Assembly: GCF_014805625.2 (NCBI RefSeq)
Contig: NW_023998432.1
Span: forward strand, 4,520,707 to 4,584,706
Reading direction: 5' to 3'
DNA length: 64,000 bases
From: Glossina fuscipes
Taxonomy: Eukaryota; Arthropoda; Insecta; Diptera; Glossinidae
Shown here: positions 23,388-33,014 of the stretch, piece after piece
How positions within the stretch are numbered: position 1 is the first letter of the stretch
Layout: each line of letters opens with the position of its first letter
Program-made: the position numbers and the translations under genes
The notes under the pieces: generated by a model
What the model was told of the DNA's origin: nothing
Databases searched by the model: none
Seen by the model: only the letters and a program-made list of their open reading frames with translations

Positions 23388-23690
23388 GTTATGGCGATCA
23401 CCAGTCAACCTAAACACAATTAAATCCAAAATTGCCAACCTAAAGGCAGTAAACTTTAGCAGTAGACATTAGGCCAGCATTTCCGGTCAAGCACTACGCA
23501 TCACATTCTTCTTCTTTTTATCAACTTTGTTTATTAAGCATATTTCGATATTGTAAACAAACACATTTTATAAGTTATAAATGTTATTGTAAAGAAAAAA
23601 AGCAAATAATAAATAGAGTTATTTTGAGAACGAAACAACCAAAAGTTGCTTTTGAATTTTTTTTAACGAGCAGCGTTCCGAGATAACGTA
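23388..23690 (+). repeat. Probable gypsy 3' LTR
   Basis: It starts AGTTATGGCG immediately after a purine-rich tract, contains AATAAATAG-type polyadenylation sequence near 23610 and ends in the AACGAAACAACCAAAAG to T-rich region. No 5' LTR is present in the window for comparison, so the right boundary is approximate. Confidence 0.5.
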
Positions 23691-23699
23691 ACATGCACA

Positions 23700-24685
23700 A
23701 TTGAACAAAATTACAAGAGACATCAACCAAAAAAACACTAGGTTGAAATAACATCATCTAACTAATGAAAACTACTAGGCACTGATTATGTACCTTTTCG
23801 TTAATTAGCTCTAATTTGAAAGGCGTACATTGAAAGCCATTTGGTTGAGAGTTATGTATGGCATTCGTCATTCAAAATTTAATCCGAAAAGACAAGAGGA
23901 AAATAAGGGGTAAATTTGACATTTGTTTTTTTACAATGATACAATCAATAACAAAATCATACAAACGTCAAGTCACCGGAGGCATTTAGGTTCTTCTTAT
24001 GTCATCACTCGCATCAATTTTTCATAAACCGTATTCAAAATTCTCTATTGAAATCTGGAACTTTTGCAGAAATCTACGTGTAATAATACGGATGCTTTAA
24101 TTTACCTTTTTGACAAATATGTAAAATCATTTACTTACACATTTTCAGTTAACGTAATAGTAGTTGAAGCGTCCCGCAGAGCATTGCTGCATCTTACAAG
24201 CGTTCATTTTCGCCAATCTCGACATTCCTCTCCTGTCAAATAAGGTAATATGAACGAAGAAGCTATTCCGCCTTATATATATTTATATATTTCTCAACAC
24301 TACTTCATTATTTGATAACAACGTTTTATTTATCTTTATATCCACTGGAGTGATGAGTTTTTATTATTTGTTCATCTTTTGCGCTTTATCAATGATAGTG
24401 ACAGTATCTGATGATGAAAAGATTGATGGTACATAACTGCTTTAAAGCTTTGATGAATTAAGAGTACTAATTAGACAATTGGAGTAAAAACTAAAAAAAT
24501 GAAAGAATTAAGTTACTTATCTTTCACAAAATTCAATTTTTTGTTTTGATTCAGCTGTTCGTAAGTAAACAATTTTTCTGTAAGTATTACGAACATTCAA
24601 TGTAGTGTCCCATCAAAAGCAGTTTCTGTTTCTTTGGTTTTAAGAATTTGGGTTGAAACTCGGTGATCTCCCTGTCTTCTTAGCA
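23700..24685. other. No gene recognised
   Basis: AT-rich spacer between the gypsy remnant and a LINE 3' scrap. No motif recognised on either strand. Confidence 0.5.
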
Positions 24686-24689
24686 AAAT

Positions 24690-25190
24690 AGACAGCTTTT
24701 GTTAGCTTTACCGTCACAAAATATATATCCTTGGTGGTTCCTTCCTAATTATGTTCATAAATGGTACTATCGATTCGCCAACATTACCTGGTTCTGGGAA
24801 ATTCATTTGTATAAAGCTGCGCCTACATTAATAATCACCAGCTCTTCAACTTGTCTAGAGTTGTTTGCAAAAATCGAAACGATATCTACAAATTAATCTC
24901 AATATCGCATTCTTTCAATTCTATCAAATAAACTTCCCTAAATACGCGCGCTTTGCCTATGTCTTAACTGAATTAGCTTCCATTCTACATATCTTCCTAT
25001 GATTCGTGCATTAAAGTTAAAATGTTCACTATTGTCAGTTGCCAAGCTTTTATAGGTTTGCAACGTCTTAGGGTTTGAGGCCCAACCTGGGTCCATACTA
25101 ACTGCAGGCGTACCTTGGTGTTGCATGAGTAAATGCTTGTTTTTCTCTTGCCTATTCATACATGAATTCTGTTCTGCATATAGCTATTTT
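24690..25190 (+). mobile_element. LINE 3'-end fragment (same family as 16.8-21.3 kb)
   Basis: The sequence parallels the end of the large LINE over about 400 bp: AGAGTTGTTTGCAAAAATCG corresponds to its AGAGTCGTTTGCAAGAACC, AATACGCGCGCTTTGCCTAT to AATACGCGCGATTTACCTAT, and GTTGCCAAGCTTTTATAGG to GTTGCCAGGCTTATGCATG. It covers the last part of ORF2 and the 3' UTR only. The short frames called here on both strands are by-products. Confidence 0.85.
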
Positions 25191-26975
25191 TTTTAAAGAA
25201 TACAAAATTTATTTTTAAGAGTTATTTGAATTAGGCAATTAATTCTTTTTAGTTGGAATTCATATGCAAATAAATTAATAAATGATGGTTTTTAATAGCA
25301 GATAACAAGAGTTTAATCGAGATTTCAACTTTTTATCAGATGGACGATTGAATAGCTAACCTGTTTATATTATTTCTAATTGCACGGTGCCGAATACAAA
25401 ACTAAAATTAAACTATTTTACTCTGGTATTTCTTATGTAATCAAAAGAAAAAAGGTTTTTTTATTATCTGAGTAATTTAAGGCGTCAGCATTACCAGATA
25501 CAAATACCTAAGAGCAATAATTGAGATTATGTGTACTTTATTAGATCCGTGATCTGTGAATATTTACTAAATTTAATATAAATCATGAGACGTAACTTTA
25601 AAGAGAGAGCAAGAGTAAGTAAGAACAGTGTGGTTTAAATATTTAATAAACTCTTTAAACACATCTCGTTAATTGCAGCCTGTGTTTAAAGTTAATGATT
25701 TTAAAAAATGTAGTTGTTTAAGCATAGCGTTAGTGAGCTGTTGGTTTTATAGTTAATTTGAATATAAGAGTGTTGATTAAATGTAAATGAAAAAAGAAAA
25801 AGCAATTAAAATAAAAATGTTTATTAGGGTAGAATATTGAAATAATTTAAGTAGTACTCTTTATTTAAAATTTCTCATTTTGTCATGAAAACCAAAAAAA
25901 AATAAAACATACGCGTTCTAGTAAAGTGATGATATGTTTCTTTGTAGTAACTTAATGATAATATTGCCTAACGAGGACTAGGCTTTCCGAGAACTGCTTT
26001 TTTTTTTTGTTTATTTTGTAGTCAACACTATTATCTCCTCGTTATTTTGAAATATAGCTTTTCGTTTTTCGAAAAATCGAACGAAGCAAAGGTTCCAAAA
26101 GTCAACCTTTCGAATAAAATGTTATCTCTAAACAAGAACATCTCATCTTCGCAGCAAGCCAACACCTAATTAATTAGGTTATTGAGAATTTTTTTTTAAG
26201 TTAGTATTAAACATGCAAAAAATATATTGTACTCTAAAACAAGAGAAGAGACTTTGGTGTTAATTAACAGTGTGAGAAATTAAAAAAAAAGAAAAACCCA
26301 AAATCGAAAAGAATTTTTCCCAGATTTTTGTATTCGATTTTGCTTTTTTCTAAACACAAAATAAATATTTTTAATAAATAAATAAAAGTATTAAATAGAA
26401 CTAAATATTCACATTATGAATGAAATTTTTCGTCTGTCGAATGCTCGTAAGCATAAAGAAATCAATTTCAATGTATAAACTGTATAAACACAACTATTTC
26501 CGAGAGTTGACATTACGAGAAGAGAGAAAAAAAGAAACAAGAGAGAAATTTTATGCGTCTTAGGCTGGCTGATTTATTACATACTATACATCGGCGTATG
26601 TTATGATTTGACAAATTTGTTAACCCTAGCTCATCCAGTATTAGAAAATTTGATGCATATGTTAATCTATTTAACTAGTTAATTTAATTCTTTTTCATAT
26701 AAACATATATTATACAACTACAAAACGTATTTGATTTTATTAAGAAATTGTCAAATTTTTCGGGAATTATTATACCTTACTTTACTTATTATGAGATATG
26801 CGAGGTATGAGTGATGTGTGTCCATTCATTTTTGTGTTCAAACAACAGGTCGTAATATTCGCATATTTTGATAAAATTTAATATACTGACATACTTTGGT
26901 TTAAAGAGAAACCATACTGAAAGCAGATTGGATCGAACTAATTTCCATATAACGCATTACTTAAACAAATTATGA
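25191..26975. other. No gene recognised
   Basis: Very AT-rich sequence without a supported gene or transposon terminus. Confidence 0.5.
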
Positions 26976-26984
26976 ATATAAAAG

Positions 26985-27265
26985 GAATGAGCGAATTATA
27001 TTCGGTTGCGGCCGAAGCTTATATATCCACTACTACGCATTTACCTCGTAGAAATTGGTACTGAAAAAAAGCAACACGTTCCCTTTGGAGGCGTCACGTT
27101 TCCCAAAACCCAATGCTCCCCTTATTCGAAGGAATTGGTTCCTCTGAGAAAAAGGCTTATTACAGTAGCAGGCCGAAATCATTAAATTAAGACAAAACGG
27201 GTATACCCCTATCCCTCAGTGGAAAGTATATATATTTTCCATTCCTAATATATATATATATCTTG
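26985..27265 (+). repeat. Terminal fragment of a DINE-1-like element
   Basis: GAATTATATTCGGTTGCGG followed by CCGAAGCTTATATATCCACTAC matches the inverted terminus of the element at 30968-31704 (AATTATATTCGGTTGTGAGCG, CTTTTATATCCATCACCG). Only this end is recognisable, followed by a TA-rich run near 27226-27260. Confidence 0.5.
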
Positions 27266-27290
27266 GCGAACCTATTGAAATTTAGTGTTT

Positions 27291-27626
27291 TCATATATTA
27301 AATGAATTGACAATGAAATGATAATTTTTTTTGTCAAAAATACGTGTAAGAGTAGAGTTCTTTTTAACCAAATGGAATTCTGGCGCAAGAGAATAAGTTG
27401 TTACGTATTTCATGCCATGAACATCACCTAGATATTCATATGCGAGCCTTTTCACGATTGAGCAGCACAAACCGTTAATCACTTCACGGTCTTCTTTAAA
27501 TGCTTTGCCTCGTTCAAAAATGTTTCTGAATGTGCTCAAGCATATCACGCAGGAATATTCATTGTAAAACCACATTTTAGTGTAACCATATATAAATTTG
27601 ATCATATTAGTTGACAGTCTCACCAT
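27291..27626 (-). CDS. Unrecognised 111-aa open frame
   Basis: The frame is longer than most chance frames here and has four cysteines, but no domain, signal peptide or splice evidence that I can see. It may be decayed transposon sequence or chance. Confidence 0.15.
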   Translation of the reverse strand: MVRLSTNMIKFIYGYTKMWFYNEYSCVICLSTFRNIFERGKAFKEDREVINGLCCSIVKRLAYEYLGDVHGMKYVTTYSLAPEFHLVKKNSTLTRIFDKKNYHFIVNSFNI

Positions 27627-28592
27627 CCTAAAAATTGTTCCTCACGATACGGATCATACGAAAATTTTTCTTAATCAATATAAAATTCGCTTATGCGCTC
27701 CTCTTTGTTCTGCTTTCGAAACACTTGTGTTTGAAATGTCAACGTAAATAATTAAAGTGTTTTTTTTCCACTTTGAAAAGTGTCGTAGTCAGCTCATAAG
27801 CATTCCTATAAAAATGATTACTTTTATTATTATTTATTTAAATCAAAGAAATAAATTTTAGAACTAAAAAAGTAGAATGAACACCAGCAAGCGAGACTAT
27901 CTTCTTTTCTTTTTTTAAAAGTAGGTTAGATGGTTTGTCCAGTCGCTTATTATGTTGTCCAGGCACTACCACAGGGTTAGAAGTTCCGAAAAAAAATTTT
28001 GAATGTTAGGAAGGTTTCTTAAGGATCAATTAGCGCGTTGCAAAGACACAGCCAAGGCGAATTTTAAAAAATGTTTTGATCTTCATTTTGTGGACGTTGT
28101 TCGGATATAATGATAAAAGGAGAATCGGATTAACATACCAGTAAAGTGGATGGTACCATTATAGATTTTTTTCCTCAATTTTCTTTTTGACTACTTTTCT
28201 AATATATATTTGAAGGTGAATCTTTTTCATTGTGGCGTCCGTAATTAAAGGTGCTGAAGACACGAATACTACGACTGCGTCTCTAAACAGCTTTAATTTT
28301 TTTCCGTAAGCTTAAAGGGTTTCGGATGGCTGTTATTATCGATTAACTGTCCGTGAAAATAATCGTTTTGCATTTAGTTTCGCGAGCGTTTGTGGCTTTA
28401 AGGACAGCTTTAGCTTCGGGAGTAAGTGTTGACCAGATTATTTCTCTGAAGACGAATTTTAGCGTAAATCCTTTTTTGTATGTTGAGAGGGAAATATTAT
28501 AAGAGTTGAGTTAAGCCCAAGGCGGTTTAAATTCAGATTTTCGAAAGATATTTACGTGAACGATTATTTCTTTATGAACACGCATACAAGAC

Positions 28593-28874
28593 TTAATAGT
28601 AGACTGGTGGCTTTTGATTTTTTTCGGCATTAATAACCTTTTTAATATCTTCGCTAAATATTGAATTCCTAGAGATGAGCAATTTCGGGACAGTATTGGC
28701 TTTCAACTCGTACATGCTATTTTCTAATTCTGGAAAATCTGTCTCGGCAACAATGTTAATGATGAGTGTCATTCCGAAAGCATACGTGCTGGCTCTTATA
28801 ACTAGACAATAAATCGCCTTCAGGATATTTATATTACGCTTGCCGCTTTCATATATGAGCAAACCATAGTACAT
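28593..28874 (-). pseudogene. I-element RT C-terminal fragment
   Basis: INILKAIYCLVIRASTYAFG and PIINI-like residues align with INILKPVYQHALRASCYAFR and TTPINNIKIETG of the I element at 43569-44150. This is the region just after the RT fingers/palm and before RNase H. Confidence 0.8.
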
Positions 28875-29206
28875 TTCGTATGGAGTTCACCCAAGTTTGA
28901 ATGGAATTCTTAACTGAAAGCAGTGTGGCTTCGGAGGGTACCTATATTGGTAAGTTATTTACGTGGTTGAGCCGATTCTCCGCATCACTTAGATGTGTTT
29001 TACAAATGTGCAAGCTTTCTGTGACAGATAGAGTGATTACTGATTGCAACTTGTTGTTAAAGGCTATTTTGAGTATAAATTTTGATTAGCATTTACAAAG
29101 TATGTAATGTATGCACAGGGTGGGGTTTGGGTTAAAAGAAACATTGCCATGGGTTTCTGGAAGGGATGTGAAGCTAGGGTTGAGATCTTTGCTTTTTTGA
29201 TGCCGA

Positions 29207-29497
29207 TTACTTTTTTTGTGAGAATTGTAAAACAATCGCGACAAATGTGACGATTATGGTAAAAGGGTTTAGTCCTTGGTATCTACGGCGAACTCCCTTG
29301 ATCCTACAATAACTTTTAGCTTTGATTTTTAATATTTTCCGCATTTGCAAGTATTGAGGGAAGCCTAAAGTCGAGTGATGGTCATTGCAGTTGATGCAGA
29401 AGGTTCTAAAATATTTACCCGGGTTATGAAGAGTAAGCCTGCAGTTAGCACATTTTGGCTCTTTGTTGTGTGTGAAAGACGCTGACAATTTTTGCAT
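29207..29497 (-). pseudogene. I-element ORF1 zinc-knuckle fragment
   Basis: Two CCHC-type knuckles are readable: CANCRLTLHNPGKYFRTF and CINCNDHHSTLGFPQY. The second matches CINCNDQHSALDKQCPRY of the other I element. ORF1 proteins of I elements bind element RNA through such knuckles. The N-terminal part of ORF1 is recognisable up to about 30025 but in shifted frames. Confidence 0.8.
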
Positions 29498-30030
29498 CGC
29501 GTTTGGGATGTAATACTCAACTTTACATTTATATCAAGTATCATCTATAGTAGACGGATAGCGGAAATTAGTGAGAACTATTTTGTCGTTAGGGGACAGG
29601 GTTGTCCTTCAGTGTTGGGTTTGACGAATTTATAGATGGCGATTACATCCTGAGACTTCACCTGGGGAATTATTTTAGCTTCAGATATATGACATAGACA
29701 AAGAGCACAAATAGCGCTTTGCACAGAAATTAACGTTTCATGTAGATTCGATGAGATAGGGTATAAGTTCCCTAACCTTTTTCAATTGCAAGAACTAATA
29801 AATTGTTGTCACGTCAAATGCCTTTTTTACTGCAAACGGACTTAGTTTGGCCATTAAGTTGTCTTTAGATATATGCACGATTCATTTTTTGTCCAGTAAA
29901 TAGGCGTTATTTGTTGGCAATGATGGAAATCCAATAATTGTTTTACGTTTATTTTAGGAACAGGATGTGGATCCGATAGCATTAGGAACTTGTTAGGGCT
30001 CTTACGCGGTGGACTCAGAGACATAGCGTG

Positions 30031-30967
30031 ATTGATGGATAACTAATAAAATATTGAAGAGAAAAAGCTTTATTTTTATATTGGGAAAACTTTGATGAAA
30101 ATTTAAATTACCAAATTTTCTAAAATTTTTTTTTCAATTTGGTGGAGTTTCTGGTTACTGCGGCACCAAATTAGCACAATCAAGAACATCGCGCCCGCGA
30201 TGGTATACAGATTAATAGGTTCAACCTGTTGATGCTAATTAAAGTTTAAAGACGTCTGGAGAGAAGCTGATTTTTGCGAACGAACAACAAGAGTACATGT
30301 TGTAGCCGTTCCGAAACAAGTTGAACTATATTAAAATTGGAAAAAAAAAACTACATATTGTTGTTCGTGGGCGACTATCTCTCCCAATATTTCATAAAGC
30401 GCATTACAATTGGCCCAGTAACACGCCGATAAATAGCAGAAAGCGTTAAGATATTTATACAATGAATTTTGCTTTATGTAATCGAAAAATACGCCAAATA
30501 TACTAGATGCGAATGCAACTTTATTACGTTTTCAGTATATTTATTATTAGCAAATTACCAAAAATGGGCCGATCACTACTACACCGAACTAAAATAAATA
30601 ATGTTTATAGTAAGCTTTATATACACGCCTTTAGATCAAGCAGCCCATAAATTTTAATTTTGCCGTAATTTCCATAATAATTTTATGTAAAATATATACG
30701 CATGAAATTCTAAAAAATACATAAAAATATTTAACTAAATGATTACTAAGAATAGTAGTAAGCGGATCGCGGGATGTGGATCTGATGTAAGCGTATCAAT
30801 CTTACCCTTTTTCTTGTTTTTTTGACACATTTGGAAGTTATTCAACAATAATTTGTGTAGGATCATGATGAGATTGGTTTAGTCCCTAAATGGATGTTAT
30901 TGCCGATTGTCGACATTCCAGTTCCACTTAATTTTAAACTTAATTTGATAAAAAATTTTAAATAACA
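30031..30967. other. No gene recognised
   Basis: AT-rich spacer without a supported feature. Confidence 0.5.
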
Positions 30968-31704
30968 ACAAGTAAGAAATTTATCTTCAGCCGTGACCGA
31001 ATCTGTTACACCCTTCACCGTGATGCTAAACAAGAGGAAAAGAACTAAATTGTCCTACTCCATAATATTAAGCGTGCGCGGCTGATTTTTCTATTTTCCG
31101 AATGAAAGTCAAAATTTATTTGGCGTATGTGTTGTACATTATGAGTAAAAAGCATGAAACCCGGGAAACAAAGGTCGTTTTTGTCAAAGCGTTTCCAACA
31201 CCCAGAAGGAAGCTTGTAAAACTCCATAAACGTCCAAATGCACACACATCTTATAAAACATACAAAGCTTATAGAGTGTATACCACTGCCGACCAATCTC
31301 TTTACCACTGTCGATTCGGTATTCACCTAGACGTGCCCGTTTGGGGGTTGTCCATCTTTTCGTCTGTCCGTTTGTTCGTTTGCCTAACTGCGTAGCATTT
31401 GCAGTAAATTTTCTCCGCTACGCAAAAATGAACATATAGCCCATAAATTTGCTAAAATATTTCAAAATGACTTAAACCGGTAAAAGGGTAGACTTAGAAC
31501 GCACCAAAATCTGAACACTTGCTTCAACAGGTACACGTAACATCAATTTCTGCCTTCATTGTACAAAAATAGATTAAATCTGCTACGTCCGCCCAACATT
31601 ATAGACTATAAAAATTTATTTTTTTGTTTCTTTTAGTCTTTTTTAGGATAACGGTGATGGATATAAAAGATTCGCTCACAACCGAATATAATTGTCTTAC
31701 TTGT
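30968..31704 (+). mobile_element. DINE-1-like element with inverted termini, complete
   Basis: The left end ACAAGTAAGAAATTTAT with CCGTGACCGAATCTG and CACCGTGA is mirrored at the right by the reverse complement of ACAAGTAAGACAATTATA with GAGCGAATCTTTTATATCC. The termini are imperfect inverted repeats of about 55 bp around a 737-bp element. Internally there is the CACCCAGAAGGAAGC block and a GTCTGTCCGTTTGTTCG block known from DINE-1/INE-1 relatives. It has no coding capacity; the frames within it are shadows. Confidence 0.7.
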
Positions 31705-32642
31705 ATATTATTGGAGAGGTTATGTTGAATTTGGGCAAGATTTGAACTATTGGAATGACAGTTAAGTTCTGTCGATTTTGTCCATTAAACTCTGGTAGTT
31801 TGACATGAACTACAGTTACGTGTGACTCCGAGGTATCTTATCTAAAGAATTATGAAATAGTTCGGAATAGTTCAAGCGTTCACTGCAGGAAAACTGCGCA
31901 CTTAAACGATGGCATCTAATCAGGTGAACTCAATAGAGTCCTTGCTACTACCTTGTTATAACCACTTCCTCCACCTTTCAAGTACTATGAAGCATTTGGC
32001 AGAAATTGATCACGCCATGCACCTAACATTCACGCGGGATACGTTTTTGTTTAATCTCGTTCTCGAGCTGCATTTCACTTTCGATTTTCTAGATTTGTTT
32101 TACATTCATTAGTCTTGGGACTTCATCCAAGAAGGAAAAAGAAAACTAAACAACCTGAATTTCTTCTTTTTCTTCAGTCACTTGGTAGCTTTATGAGGGA
32201 GCGCTTTCGTGCGATCGTATGGTTTAAGTACTTTGGCAGTTGTGAACAAATTGCCAAATTCAGTTTGCAGCCAATATAAATATCTTTATCGGCACTGAAC
32301 GTAACCCAAGTCCATTCGTGATAAAAAATATTTTTTAAATTTAAGAAAAATAAGGTATTTATTTAATTTCTATTGTTTTGATATGAAAATAATATTAAAT
32401 ACACAATATGAATTGTTATTTAAAGCATGTTTAGATCTTAGAAAAACATAATTTTTCTTCATTAGCCCTTGATAGATGGCGAACAGCCAGGGATCTGATT
32501 CAAGTCAAGTATTGTTTCTCTCTTATTTTAAATGTAATTTTTTATTAAATTAAGAATAAAATTGCTTCGTCAAAAAAAAAGCCGCAGAGAAAAATTACCA
32601 TTTAAAAATTTATCCTTGCGGGCTGAGAAAACATTGCCTAAG
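31705..32642. other. Upstream region of the protease gene
   Basis: It lies 5' of the CLIP-protease gene and should contain its promoter. I see no convincing TATA/Inr pair or NF-kappaB (Rel) site. The 67-codon frame at 31909 carries no recognisable domain. Confidence 0.4.
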
Positions 32643-33014
32643 ATGGTCAAGATGCAGCTGTTTTTAAATCTGGCATTAATAACGTCAATGTTTACGTTCA
32701 ATCTAATGCAACTAATTGAAGCAGCTCTTTACAGTAAATTGTTTATGGTGAAAAAATTATAAATATGGACGTCATTTGATTTTTTCTTTATTCTTTTTTC
32801 GGGAAGAAGATGACCCTTGCTATACGAAATCTGAAGTTGGTTTATGTAAGCCTTGGGCAGAATGTCCAACAATTAAGAACTTGCTTGAAAGCGGTGCATA
32901 TAAACTAGAGGAAGTAGAGAATTGTGGTTACGAAGTTAAGGAGGAGATAATATGCTGCCCTAAGCTGAAAACGGATGTCAAGATATCTGATACCACTGAT
33001 CGTACGGGTGTAAC
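32643..33014 (+). CDS. psh: Signal-peptide and CLIP-domain exons (1-2)
   Basis: Exon 1 ends at a GTAAAT donor (phase 1). Exon 2 begins after a GAAGAAG tandem acceptor, so splicing at 32806 or 32809 both keep frame and differ by one residue (Lys-Asp versus Asn at the junction). Exon 2 carries the whole CLIP domain, with the double Cys pair ICCP at its end, and stops at a strong GTAAGT donor at 33015 in phase 2. ATG 32643 is used because it gives a hydrophobic leader; the longer frame from 32562 adds only a Lys/Arg-rich stretch ahead of it. Confidence 0.85.

Larger units (their letters stand above)
21261..23690 (+). mobile_element. Errantivirus-like gypsy retrotransposon remnant
   Basis: Pieces occur in canonical order on the plus strand: the start of the RT region near 21690-21880 (EEIFFKEGYVLTFSKQIKH), the integrase HHCC zinc finger near 22360-22450 (YHIKCDHRGI ... 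CKYC), an envelope-like region from about 22500 to 23340, and a candidate polypurine tract (GGGAGGAAGA, about 23378) ahead of a 3' LTR-like segment. Most of RT, all of RNase H and the integrase core are deleted. The adjacent LINE tail ends exactly where this remnant begins, so one element probably inserted into the other. The closest known group is 17.6/297-type Drosophila elements, by inference. Confidence 0.75.
28190..30030 (-). mobile_element. I-clade LINE, internally deleted copy
   Basis: On the minus strand it starts near 30025 with a Met-Ser-Leu ORF1 beginning, has zinc knuckles at about 29375-29490, then jumps at about 28900-29100 straight to the end of the RT domain and an RNase H remnant (EAKAVLKATNARETK, then IIFTDS) near 28340-28440. 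The endonuclease and most of RT are missing. It is clearly related to, but diverged from, the full-length copy at 42775-47690. Confidence 0.8.

Noticed and set aside
24699..25159. Open frames on both strands near 24.7-25.2 kb as genes
   Set aside because: Both fall in a LINE 3'-end copy and neither matches the LINE reading frame over its length.
31102..31395. 97-codon frame, similar to one at 1411-1674
   Set aside because: The shared FVK-F-TPRRK peptide is a translation of a non-coding DINE-1-like block, not conserved protein.
31909..32112. 67-codon frame as LINE ORF2 scrap (SIESLLLP similarity)
   Set aside because: The match to SIESLLPSF of the LINE is under ten residues and does not extend.
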